From NCBI GenBank assembly GCA_003141895.1, contig PLNT01000040.1, forward strand, positions 88,634-152,633: a stretch of DNA of 64,000 nucleotides. Reading direction: 5' to 3'. The DNA comes from Bacteroidales bacterium (GTDB taxonomy: Bacteria; Bacteroidota; Bacteroidia; Bacteroidales; VadinHA17). Numbering within the stretch: position 1 is the first letter of the stretch; every line of letters begins with the position of its first letter. Below the pieces are notes generated by a model, which saw nothing but the letters and a program-made list of their open reading frames with translations, did not search any database and was not told the origin of the DNA. Made by a program: the position numbers and the translations under genes. This document shows, piece by piece, positions 44,379 to 53,604 of this stretch.

Positions 44379-47300
44379 TCAATCCAGCGAAGAAGATAAA
44401 AATCCTGTTTATGAGGAAGATCCTTATGCTTGGGGTAGATACGTATTCCATAGAAGAAAGAGCCAGCTTTTTCAGGAACAAGGCTGGCCCTGTAAAGGCA
44501 TTTCCCGTTTTTACTGCTGATCAGCTTAAACTCTTCACTGGCGACAAACTCATGTTCGCCACTTTTGCTCATATGAGTTATAATAAATTCAACCCCAACG
44601 TTTTCTTTTGGGATTTTCTTGACATCCAGTGCTATTTCAGCCCGGTAATCATGACCTGAACGGTAAACATTTTCCCCTGCCTTTTCAAAACTGTAATTTA
44701 AGACTTCTATATTATCCCATTCATCTTTTATGGTTTTTTTCCAGGCTGCCAGCTCTTTTGCCTTCTCAAAATTATTATCAATGAGATATTTACTCCTTTT
44801 GAAAAGTTTATGATAGTATTTTTCATAATAATCATCTATCATCCTTTTCATTGTAAATTCAGGAGCGATTTTCGTCATAGTATTTTTAATCAGGCTAACC
44901 CATTCAACCGGTACATTCTTATCGTTAAATGAATAATAAGCCGGAACAATTTCAAATTCAAGCATATTGTAAATTGTTTCTGCATCTATGTCATCCTGCA
45001 GCTCCTGATCTTCATATGTTCTTTTCTTTGGAAGTGCCCACCCGGCATAAGCCCTGTAACCTTCAACCCACCACCCATCAAGAACACTGAAATGGATAGT
45101 GCCATTCATAACTGCTTTCTCACCGCTTGTACCTGAAGCTTCAAGAGGTCGCGTTGGCGTATTCAGCCATATATCAACACCTCTTGTAAGATACTTTGCA
45201 AGCTCAATATCATAATTCTCAAGAAAAATTACCTTCCCTGCAAACTGAGACATCTGCGATATTTCAAAAACTCTCTTTATAAGATCTTTCCCTCCGCCAT
45301 CGTTTGGATGTGCTTTCCCGGCAAAAATAAATTGAACAGGTTTCTGAGGATTATTCACTATTCGTGAGAGCCTGTCAAGATCACGGAAAAGCAGGGATGC
45401 TCTCTTGTAAGTCGCAAACCTTCTGGCAAATCCTATTGTAAGGGCTTTTTCATCGAGATGCCCACTTATACTTAAAAGGGTCCGGGGGCTCACATGTTTT
45501 TCGATCATGTCTGATTGAAGCCTTTTCCTGATATTTGAAAAAAGACTCTTTTTAAGACTTTTCTTTATATCATAGATTTTCTTATCCTCGAGTCCATAGA
45601 GTTTCTCCCATAGACCTCTGTCAGTCTGGTCAAAATTTATATCGCCTGCCAATTCCCTGTATACTTCTCTCCATTCAGGCGCGGTCCATGTAGGATGATG
45701 AACTCCGTTGGTAACATAACCGATAAAAAGCTCCTCTTTCAGATATCCAGGCCAAAGTTTATTAAACATTCCCTGACTAACTTCTCCATGAAGCTTACTG
45801 ACTCCATTTACTTCCTGCGACATTCTTGCAGCAAGAAAACTCATATTGAATTTCTTATCTGCATCGCCTTCACATTGTCCTAAAGCCATAAGTTCACTCC
45901 AGGTTATTGTGAGCCTGCTGTGGTAATGAGAAATATATTTTCGCAGAAGATCCTCTTCAAAGGCATCATGACCGGCGGGAACCGGGGTATGTGTGGTAAA
46001 AAGAGTCGTAGATCTGACAACTTCAAGTGCCTGATTGAATGTCAGATGTTGTTCGTTTATCAGGCCCCTGAGACGTTCAAGACTGATGAAAGCTGAATGT
46101 CCTTCATTACTGTGATAAAGATCTGGTTTCAGTCCCATTGCTACAAGTGCCCTGATGCCTCCGATTCCGAGTATTAGTTCCTGCCTTAACCTGTTCTCGT
46201 TATCACCGCCATATAAATAGTGCGTAACTGTCCTGTCTTCCTGCAGGTTATCATCAAAATCAGTATCAAGAAGCACAAGCCTTACTTTGCCTACCATAGC
46301 TTCCCATACCCTGATCTTAACTGTTCTTCCTGGCCAGACCAGACTTACATACAAATGATTGCCATTTGAATCTTTAACAGGATTTATCGGAAGCCTCGAA
46401 AATTCTTCTGCTTCATAGATAGCAAGCTGTTCTCCGCGTGGTCCGAGTTTTTGTTTGAAATAACCATACCTGTAGAGAAGGCCAACTCCCGTAATATTTA
46501 AATTTGAATCACTGGCTTCCTTCAGATAATCTCCTGCAAGTATTCCAAGTCCGCCAGAATAAATCTTCAGGCAGGGATGGATCCCAAATTCCATGCTAAA
46601 ATAAGCTATTGAAGGGTATGAGTCGTTACCCGGACGATCGGTATATGCTTTGAATTTTTCATTTACCTTTTGAAGCTCAGCTACAAAATCATCATCATCC
46701 TCGAGTACAAGAAGTCTTTTATAGTCAATCTTTTCAAGAAGCATTTTAGGATTATGCCGGACATCCTCCCAGAGTGAAGGATCCATTCTTTTAAACAATA
46801 GTTCGGTTTGCGTATTCCACGACCACCATAAATTATTTGCGAGATATTTAAGAGATAGCAGTTTCCCAGGTACATCGCTCTGAACATAAATATCTTTCCA
46901 CACCGGAACCTGGTGTGGTTTGCGGATGTGTAACCCCGGGGCTTCAACGAACCGGGCAAACTCTCTTGGTTCTTCCCTTCTGTCGTTGCTTTGTACGAGA
47001 GCGAACTCATAAGCAGAAAAATAATAATTCACAAGGTTGTCCCACAGGGCAATTCTCGAAATAGCATGTGCTTTTTCTCTCGCTGTTTTACGATCAGTAC
47101 CATTTAATCCGATAAACATTGTCATGAAATCGCACATCTCTTTAATAACTTCAGTTTCATTGTAATCGGTTCTTTCAATTACAGAAATACCATTACCGGG
47201 GTTCTCAAAATAAGTCCTGACCCATAGACCAAATCCGGATAGTGATGTGGTTACTGTAGGTATTGAAAACATAAGACTTTCAAGTGGTGTATATCCCCAG

Positions 47301-48598
47301 GGTTCGTAATAGGAAGGAAATAGTGACAGATCAAATCCAATGAGCAATTCGAAGTATGGCATATTAAATATGCCGTCATTACCGTTCAGATAGCAGGGTA
47401 CAAAAATGACTTTAACTTTAGACTTTTGATTGTTATTAAGATTATTGGCTGCCAATCTCAGCAAAACGGGATCCGTTGCTGGGTAATGTAAACTATGGGT
47501 TAGATATTTGTCGCCGCTGTTAACCGGACCATTGTCAAAAAGGATACTCGATATGTCCTGTCGGGGACCTTTATGATAAGCAGGTATAAGGAAAAAAGCA
47601 ATGCACTCTTTTTGAATTGTGGCTCGCTTCTCCAGTTCACTCAGAGAGTCGATCAGAATATCAACACCTTTATTCCTGAATTCGTATCTTCCGCTGTTTA
47701 CCAGCAAAACGCAATCTTCTGAAACTTCATATCCAAGAACGGCTTCAGCAACGTCCAGGAGTTTTTCCCTGGCTATTGCCCTCCGCTCTTCAAAAATTTC
47801 GTTGGCGGGGATAAATGAATCTTCGAATCCGTTTGGGGTCACAAAATCGACCTCTTTCCCAAGGAAGTGATGACATTCCCTCGATGTTATTTCACTTACT
47901 GTTGTAAAAACATCTGCCTCAGCGGCAGATATCTTTTCGAGAGACTGTTTTGCAATTACATTGAATTCTCTTGCGATTTGTACGGCGTTATATTCTTCCA
48001 TCTTACCGTACAGCGGCCTGTTATTTCCAGCAATTGATCTGCCAAGTACAGTTGCATGAGTTGTAAATGAAGTTGCTATCCAGGGTGCATTTTTTTTCAG
48101 ATAGAGAATTCCTGTCCCTGTCATCCATTCATGGAACTGAGCAATTGTATTATGATGTTCATGATAAAAGGTCGAAAAGCTTTCGATTAGTTTACCTGCA
48201 GCATAACCAAAAAGGGCGGGTTCGACATAATCCCACTGACCGGTAATACTGTCAAGTTTATATGTTTCCCAGAAGTTGGCAAATATCTCATTCTGCTGGC
48301 CAAAGTATGGTGTAAAGTCGAGGAGTATTACAATAGGTTTACCGGAAATATTCCATCTTCCTGTCTTTACTCTCAACCCTTCAGATGCAGCTCTGGCTTT
48401 CCATTCAACAAAAAGAGTCTCATCAGGAATGAACTCAGGGTTTATAATATCTTCTCTCCATACATCTGGTCCGATAAGTATATACCTGTCTCCGAGTTCT
48501 TTTACAATTTTTAATGCTTTTGTTGAGATTACCGTATGTATTCCCCCAACCTTGTTGCATACTTCCCAACTGGTTTCAAAAATAAATTCAACCTTCAT
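44375..48598 (-). CDS. Fused GT3 glycogen synthase and GT35 glycogen phosphorylase
   Basis: A 1407-residue protein. About 1-550 is a GT3-type glycogen synthase, the yeast/animal kind: FETSWEVCNKVGGIHTV (7-23), ADVFTTVSEITSREC, TPNGF, and the E-x7-E pair E432/E440 in YEPWGYTPLESL. About 575-690 is a DUF3417 segment (LANNLWWSWN). About 660-1260 is a GT35 phosphorylase of the short AgpA type: GGLGILAGDYLKEASD, HSNEGHSAF, and EASGTSGEKAVMNG with the PLP lysine K1161. The last 90 residues form a beta domain. One chain thus has both chain-building and phosphorolytic modules. It is the last gene of the GDE-GT4-GH57 operon. No frameshift joins the halves. Confidence 0.92.
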   Translation of the reverse strand: MKVEFIFETSWEVCNKVGGIHTVISTKALKIVKELGDRYILIGPDVWREDIINPEFIPDETLFVEWKARAASEGLRVKTGRWNISGKPIVILLDFTPYFGQQNEIFANFWETYKLDSITGQWDYVEPALFGYAAGKLIESFSTFYHEHHNTIAQFHEWMTGTGILYLKKNAPWIATSFTTHATVLGRSIAGNNRPLYGKMEEYNAVQIAREFNVIAKQSLEKISAAEADVFTTVSEITSRECHHFLGKEVDFVTPNGFEDSFIPANEIFEERRAIAREKLLDVAEAVLGYEVSEDCVLLVNSGRYEFRNKGVDILIDSLSELEKRATIQKECIAFFLIPAYHKGPRQDISSILFDNGPVNSGDKYLTHSLHYPATDPVLLRLAANNLNNNQKSKVKVIFVPCYLNGNDGIFNMPYFELLIGFDLSLFPSYYEPWGYTPLESLMFSIPTVTTSLSGFGLWVRTYFENPGNGISVIERTDYNETEVIKEMCDFMTMFIGLNGTDRKTAREKAHAISRIALWDNLVNYYFSAYEFALVQSNDRREEPREFARFVEAPGLHIRKPHQVPVWKDIYVQSDVPGKLLSLKYLANNLWWSWNTQTELLFKRMDPSLWEDVRHNPKMLLEKIDYKRLLVLEDDDDFVAELQKVNEKFKAYTDRPGNDSYPSIAYFSMEFGIHPCLKIYSGGLGILAGDYLKEASDSNLNITGVGLLYRYGYFKQKLGPRGEQLAIYEAEEFSRLPINPVKDSNGNHLYVSLVWPGRTVKIRVWEAMVGKVRLVLLDTDFDDNLQEDRTVTHYLYGGDNENRLRQELILGIGGIRALVAMGLKPDLYHSNEGHSAFISLERLRGLINEQHLTFNQALEVVRSTTLFTTHTPVPAGHDAFEEDLLRKYISHYHSRLTITWSELMALGQCEGDADKKFNMSFLAARMSQEVNGVSKLHGEVSQGMFNKLWPGYLKEELFIGYVTNGVHHPTWTAPEWREVYRELAGDINFDQTDRGLWEKLYGLEDKKIYDIKKSLKKSLFSNIRKRLQSDMIEKHVSPRTLLSISGHLDEKALTIGFARRFATYKRASLLFRDLDRLSRIVNNPQKPVQFIFAGKAHPNDGGGKDLIKRVFEISQMSQFAGKVIFLENYDIELAKYLTRGVDIWLNTPTRPLEASGTSGEKAVMNGTIHFSVLDGWWVEGYRAYAGWALPKKRTYEDQELQDDIDAETIYNMLEFEIVPAYYSFNDKNVPVEWVSLIKNTMTKIAPEFTMKRMIDDYYEKYYHKLFKRSKYLIDNNFEKAKELAAWKKTIKDEWDNIEVLNYSFEKAGENVYRSGHDYRAEIALDVKKIPKENVGVEFIITHMSKSGEHEFVASEEFKLISSKNGKCLYRASLVPEKAGSFFYGIRIYPKHKDLPHKQDFYLLRWID

Positions 48599-48616
48599 CT
48601 TAAGAAATTATTCGTT

Positions 48617-50161
48617 TTAAGCCATTAAATCTTTTTTCTTTTTTGGTTTGACCTTAATGCCGGATCGGGGGGTACTTTTTATTGCGGGTGATTTCAATTT
48701 CCCGGTTGATCCATTATTAACCCGTTCTAAAGCGGGAGCTTTAGTTTGCTTATTTTGAGCGGATTTTGTCTCCGGTTTTTCTTTTGCTATCCTTGGTGGC
48801 GAAGATTTTGCAGTTTTCTTAACCGACTTGATTGTGGGCTTTATTTTTGCAATTTTCCTGGTAAGTTTCCCAATTTCAATTTCCTGTTTTTCGATGAGCA
48901 TTTCTTTTTCCGTAAGCTGAGTGCCAAGTTTAAATATCTGTTCCTGTTCAGCTGAATCGGGAAATAGTTTTTTCAATCTGATTTCAAAGTCACTTAGAAC
49001 ATTCATATAATTCATGAATGCATCATATGGTGTATCATATGGATTGAAATATGCATGAACAGCACCATCGGAGAAAAATTTAGTTGCCATGTAGTAAAAA
49101 TGGTCGCTCGATTGGAGATACTCCCAATCTTTCTTTATAAGAGTGTCAGTGCATTTGTTAACTTTCCCAGTCAGACTGTATAATTTGTCAAGTGCCGCAA
49201 CCTGCAGCTCATTCCCAAGCCAGGCTGTAAGGTCCCTCTCTTCATCAGCCCACGATATCGGAGAAGGGATACTGATTGCAGAAACTGGCTGCAAAGTGTC
49301 GGCTATTTCGGTAGGTGTCATGAACTTGAAAGGTGTCTTCTTGAGAATTGCCCCCGGCATATGATAAAGAAAATCAAATATCCCGGTCTCTTTCCAGTTA
49401 TGTTCACCGAATGTCTCGTAATCAAGAAAGATATTTATCAATTCACTTTTTGAAGAAAGTTTGTTTATCCAAGTGGCATATTTATCGGCTGTTAAAGGCC
49501 ATGAATTCCATGCCCTATTTGAAAACCGGAATGCAATATCATCGCTGAGTACAAAATTTCTCAAAAGAAGTTTAAGCCTTGGATTAAGAGAATTACAATA
49601 GAGAAAGTTGGGGCTTTTCCATCCCAGTACATGTTTTGCTCCTTCTGTCAGCATTGATTTAAATCCCATGTCTGCAACCCATGAACCAATCTGATCGGAA
49701 TAGATTAACTCTGTGTTACGGAATGAGGTTGCCTCGACTCCGAGGAATTCCTTTAACATTTCTCTATGGTTGGCGACCTGCTGTTCGAATTCACTTTTGC
49801 TCCTGAGTGAAACCAGTGAATGAGAATTGGTTTCAGCCAGAAATTCAACCATCCCTGTTTCAGCCAGTTTCCTGAAAGAATCAAGGACTTCAGGAGCGTA
49901 AAGACGAAACTGATTGATTACCAGTCCAGAGAGTGAAAAGGTAACTTTGAATTTCCCTTTATGTTTCTGAATCAGATCCAGAATAATATTATTAGCAGGA
50001 ATGTAGCATTTCCCTGCTATTTTTCTCATGATGGATTCGTTCGAGAAATCATCATAATAGTAATGATCGTGGCCGAGATCAAAAAATCTGTATCTCTTGA
50101 GCCTGAATGGCTGATGGACCTGAAAATAAAAACAGATCGCTTTTTTGCCTGAAACACCCAT
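48617..50161 (-). CDS. GH57 alpha-amylase-type glycoside hydrolase with basic tail
   Basis: A cytoplasmic family 57 enzyme acting on alpha-glucans. The 514 residues have the GH57 conserved regions: HQPFRL (16-21), FLAETNSHSL (107-116), FRNTELIYSD with the likely nucleophile E151, and FLDYETFGEH with the acid D247. No signal peptide. After the catalytic fold, a short coiled coil (about 405-440) leads to a Lys-rich low-complexity tail of about 75 residues (SVKKTAKSS, VKPKKKKDLMA). It is 3 nt downstream of the GT4 gene and 18 nt upstream of the synthase-phosphorylase. Likely role: trimming or disproportionating glycogen chains. Confidence 0.9.
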   Translation of the reverse strand: MGVSGKKAICFYFQVHQPFRLKRYRFFDLGHDHYYYDDFSNESIMRKIAGKCYIPANNIILDLIQKHKGKFKVTFSLSGLVINQFRLYAPEVLDSFRKLAETGMVEFLAETNSHSLVSLRSKSEFEQQVANHREMLKEFLGVEATSFRNTELIYSDQIGSWVADMGFKSMLTEGAKHVLGWKSPNFLYCNSLNPRLKLLLRNFVLSDDIAFRFSNRAWNSWPLTADKYATWINKLSSKSELINIFLDYETFGEHNWKETGIFDFLYHMPGAILKKTPFKFMTPTEIADTLQPVSAISIPSPISWADEERDLTAWLGNELQVAALDKLYSLTGKVNKCTDTLIKKDWEYLQSSDHFYYMATKFFSDGAVHAYFNPYDTPYDAFMNYMNVLSDFEIRLKKLFPDSAEQEQIFKLGTQLTEKEMLIEKQEIEIGKLTRKIAKIKPTIKSVKKTAKSSPPRIAKEKPETKSAQNKQTKAPALERVNNGSTGKLKSPAIKSTPRSGIKVKPKKKKDLMA

Positions 50162-50164
50162 AGT

Positions 50165-51460
50165 TTAATTCATTTTATTGTCAATCACTTGGTAATAAAT
50201 ATCGCGAACATGTCGGGCTGAGTTATCCCACTTAAGGCGTATAACCTCTTCCTTTCCGTTTTTAATAAACATATTTGATAGAGCAGGATAATTAAGGATG
50301 CCGTAAATCGCATCAGCCATGGCATCAATATCCCAGAAATCGGTTTTTACAGCATGTGTCAGTATCTCGGCCACGCCTGACTGCTTGCTTATGATAACCG
50401 GTACATTTGATTGCATAGCTTCCAGAGGTGAAATACCAAAAGGTTCTGATACCGATGGCATAATATAAACATCACTCATGTCAAGCATTGTAAACACATC
50501 CGTTCCTTTGAGAAATCCTGTAAAATGGAACCTGTCAGTTATTTTAAGGGCTGCTGCCCTGCGCATCATCCTCTCCATCATATCACCCGATCCGGCCATC
50601 ACGAACCTTACATTGTTCATTACCTGCAGGACTTTGTATGCCGCCTCAATAAAATATTCAGGTCCCTTTTGTAAGGTTATCCTTCCAAGAAATGTTACAA
50701 CTTTCTCATCAAAACCCTTCTTAAAGGTATTTTCAGCAACTTTTACCGGTTCAACTGCATTATAGACTGTCTCAACCTTGTCAGGATTAATATTATATTT
50801 ATTTATTACGATATCCCGGGTAAGGTTACTCACTGTAATTATTTTGGAAGCAGCATCCATCCCGTTTTTTTCAATCCTGTAAACATCAGGATTCACATTT
50901 CCGCCGCTACGGTCGAAATCTGTGGCATGAACGTGTATCACAAGAGGTTTCCCTGAGATTTCCATTGCAGCAATGCCGGCAGGATAAGCAAGCCAGTCAT
51001 GAGCATGAATAATGTCAAATTCATTTTCATCAGCAATCACCGAAGCCACAACGGAATATTTGTATATTTCATCCATCAGGTTCAGGCCGTATTTTCCTGA
51101 GAAATCTACTTTGCCTTCACTGTTTGTTTTAACATAATAATTATAACCTGACACTTCTGAATTTACCCTTTTCCAGAAATCTTCGGGATCTGTGTAAGGC
51201 ACTATTTTCGATGAAACTTCAATCCTTTCAATAGGACGTTTAAATCCTTTATAATAGACAGTTTTATATGCTACCGGAATCTGATTTGCGCCAACAAGGC
51301 GGACCATTGACTGGTCCTCATCGCCCCAGGCTTTCGGGACAACAAAGATCACTTCCAGATCATCAAGTGTGGCCATGCCCTTAGTAAGACCATAACTGGC
51401 CGTGCCTAATCCACCAGAGATGTGGGGCGGGAACTCCCATCCAAACATTAACACACGCAT
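50165..51460 (-). CDS. GT4 glycosyltransferase in the glycogen operon
   Basis: A retaining GT-B glycosyltransferase of 431 residues. The N-terminal donor-sensing loop is MFGWEFPPHISGGLGTASYG (20 residues), glycogen-synthase-like. HAHDWLAYPAG follows. The C-terminal domain has FLGRITLQKGPEYFIEA and the E-x7-E motif in PSVSEPFGISPLEAM. Unlike GlgA of E. coli it belongs to the broad GT4 family, so it may use ADP- or UDP-glucose to prime or extend glucan, or make a related glycoside. Its place between debranching enzyme (12 nt) and GH57 gene (3 nt) ties it to glycogen metabolism. ATG start at 51460. Confidence 0.85.
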   Translation of the reverse strand: MRVLMFGWEFPPHISGGLGTASYGLTKGMATLDDLEVIFVVPKAWGDEDQSMVRLVGANQIPVAYKTVYYKGFKRPIERIEVSSKIVPYTDPEDFWKRVNSEVSGYNYYVKTNSEGKVDFSGKYGLNLMDEIYKYSVVASVIADENEFDIIHAHDWLAYPAGIAAMEISGKPLVIHVHATDFDRSGGNVNPDVYRIEKNGMDAASKIITVSNLTRDIVINKYNINPDKVETVYNAVEPVKVAENTFKKGFDEKVVTFLGRITLQKGPEYFIEAAYKVLQVMNNVRFVMAGSGDMMERMMRRAAALKITDRFHFTGFLKGTDVFTMLDMSDVYIMPSVSEPFGISPLEAMQSNVPVIISKQSGVAEILTHAVKTDFWDIDAMADAIYGILNYPALSNMFIKNGKEEVIRLKWDNSARHVRDIYYQVIDNKMN

Positions 51461-51472
51461 ATCCTGCCTTTG

Positions 51473-53422
51473 TTATTGATTTGCAAAATTTGTTTCAAGT
51501 ATATCGATTATCCTGAGAACCTCTCCAACACTCCAGGCCTGTGAAATTGCCCCTCGGGGTGAATGAGGAGGATCCCCGTCATAAATCTCCGAAATAGTAC
51601 TTATTCCATGTTCGCTCATCACTGCTTCAAGCCCATAAATCAGTTTTTTTACCTTTTGAACTCCCTGCTGGCCGTACACTTTAAGCCATCCTTCACAGAA
51701 TGGTCCCAGAAGCCAAGGCCAGACTGTTCCCTGATGATAAGCATTATCTCTTTCTTCCTGAGAACCTTCACAACATCCCTTATAAAATTTGTTACCCGGA
51801 GAGAGGGTCCTTAGTCCTCTCGGCGTAACAAGCTCTCTATCAGAAATATCCAAAATATTTTTCATCTGTACTTTGTCAAGCATTGAGAAAGGTAATGAAA
51901 CCGCAATAACCATATTTGGTCTCACATACATGTTTTTCCCTTCATCATCGTTGACATAATCAGCCAGATAACAAAGCTTGTCATCCCAGAAAACTTCAAG
52001 GAATGATTTCTTTATCAGATCAGGCAAATGCTCATATTCTTTTACAAAACTTTTGTCCTTCTCAACTCTTGCTAACTCAAGAGAAAAGCAAATAGCATTA
52101 TACCAGAGAGCATTGATCTCAACTGCATAACCTCGTCGGGGAGTCACCGGCATTCCATTAACTACCGCATCCATCCAGGTAAGTGCTTTCCCGGGAGAAT
52201 CAGTGTAAATTAAACCATTGTCTCTCATGTGAATATTGAAAGCCGTGCCTTTTTTAAAGGCATTTAGTATTGATTTAGCTGCTTCACCGAATCGTTCCCA
52301 ACTGTCAGTGCCGCCATGTTCAATGTATTGTTGAACAGCCCAGAAAAACCATAGAGGTGCATCTACAGAATTAAATGCCGGGTTGCTTTCAGTACCCATA
52401 TTTGGAAACAATCCATTCTTCATTTTGTTAATTTGGGTATCGAGAACTTCCCTGTATAATACAAGTTTGTGGCGCGCCACAGCCAACCCTGGTAATGAAA
52501 TAAAAGTATCTCTTCCCCAGGCACCAAACCATGGGTAACCTGCAACAATAAGGGTCTTCCCTCCTCTCTTCTCGACAAACTGCTGAGCGGCATTTCTTAG
52601 ACAGTTAATAAAGCTGTCGCGGGGTATTTTACCAGAAACAGTTTTTGTAAATTTTGCTTTTAGCCCTGAAGTATTCTCTTCCTTAGTTGAAGCTGAGAAA
52701 ACGATTACGTCACCTTTTTTTGCTTTGAGCTCAAAGAAACCCGGAGTGAACAAATCCTCTGAATAATCATAACCACGTTTTTGTTCTTCCGGATATTCTA
52801 CTCCCATGTACCAGTCGGGAACAGAAATAAATTCAACATTTGTTGAAAACTGCATCTTCAAAGATGGAAAACCTTCATACATTTTTGATTTAACGCCGTT
52901 TTCAATAAAATCAACTTTGGTATTTGCATACATGTTGGCATGCGTCAGATCATGAATATTCCGGAAAGCAAGAAATGGACGGAACTGTAATTTCATTGGT
53001 TCTGAGGCTTCAATGATTGTGAACCTTTTTAAAAGCTGTTCCTCATAATGAACCAGAAGACTTTCCATTTTCAGGATGACCCCTCCGACTCTGTAAATTC
53101 TTGAAGGAACATTGTCGGCATCAAAATCCTCAATATATTTGTGACCTTTGGGACTGAAATAATCGCCTTTGTATTTTCTAATCCCGGTATTAAAACTTTT
53201 ATCATTATTAACAACTGTTACATCGAGAGACGAAAGGAGCACAAATCTCTCACCACCAAACTCATCAATAGGACAAACAAGCAGTCCATGATATTTGCGG
53301 GTATTGCAACCAACAAGGGTGGATGAAGAATAGGAACCGGCTCTGTTTGTTCTGATCATTTCCCTCACAAGAGAGTATTCGAGGTTGACAACCTGCCCCT
53401 TTTCGAACTTGATGTAACTCAT
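51473..53422 (-). CDS. Glycogen debranching enzyme (amylo-alpha-1,6-glucosidase, GDE_C)
   Basis: Removes alpha-1,6 branch stubs from glycogen. The 649 residues comprise an N-terminal beta domain (about 1-260; RTNRAGSYSSSTLVGCNTRKYHGLL, key part NTRKYHGLL) and a C-terminal (alpha/alpha)6 barrel (about 290-645). GYPWFGAWGRDTFISLPGL (key part WGRDTFI), YTDSPGKALTWMDA and ISEIYDGDPPHSPRGAISQAWS (key parts SEIYDG and GAISQAWS) carry the acidic catalytic residues of the archaeal/bacterial type. It lacks the transferase module of the eukaryotic enzyme. First gene of the four-gene minus-strand operon. ATG start at 53422. Confidence 0.92.
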   Translation of the reverse strand: MSYIKFEKGQVVNLEYSLVREMIRTNRAGSYSSSTLVGCNTRKYHGLLVCPIDEFGGERFVLLSSLDVTVVNNDKSFNTGIRKYKGDYFSPKGHKYIEDFDADNVPSRIYRVGGVILKMESLLVHYEEQLLKRFTIIEASEPMKLQFRPFLAFRNIHDLTHANMYANTKVDFIENGVKSKMYEGFPSLKMQFSTNVEFISVPDWYMGVEYPEEQKRGYDYSEDLFTPGFFELKAKKGDVIVFSASTKEENTSGLKAKFTKTVSGKIPRDSFINCLRNAAQQFVEKRGGKTLIVAGYPWFGAWGRDTFISLPGLAVARHKLVLYREVLDTQINKMKNGLFPNMGTESNPAFNSVDAPLWFFWAVQQYIEHGGTDSWERFGEAAKSILNAFKKGTAFNIHMRDNGLIYTDSPGKALTWMDAVVNGMPVTPRRGYAVEINALWYNAICFSLELARVEKDKSFVKEYEHLPDLIKKSFLEVFWDDKLCYLADYVNDDEGKNMYVRPNMVIAVSLPFSMLDKVQMKNILDISDRELVTPRGLRTLSPGNKFYKGCCEGSQEERDNAYHQGTVWPWLLGPFCEGWLKVYGQQGVQKVKKLIYGLEAVMSEHGISTISEIYDGDPPHSPRGAISQAWSVGEVLRIIDILETNFANQ

Positions 53423-53553
53423 ATAATTACAGTTTGAATGGTGTAAAAAAAGCTATGTAATATAAGAAAAAAAAATGAGCCCCGCAAACGGACACATTCC
53501 GGCTGGAAAATTAATAAAATTTCTTAAAAGTATTGACCGATTAATTAAAAGAA

Positions 53554-53561
53554 TAACTTTG
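53554..53561 (+). promoter_or_regulatory. -7 promoter element of the TlpA-like pair
   Basis: TAACTTTG (TAnnTTTG) with TTG at 53533-53535 (18-nt spacer). It lies 43 nt before the ATG at 53605. Confidence 0.6.
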
Positions 53562-53604
53562 CATCTCTATATTTGAAAATAATTATCAATTAACATTTTA
53601 CTTA

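Noticed and set aside
42351..53422. Recent horizontal transfer of the glycogen island from eukaryotes.
   Set aside because: GH13_8 and GT3-type enzymes are known in Bacteroidota, base composition looks like that of neighbours, and no mobility genes flank it.
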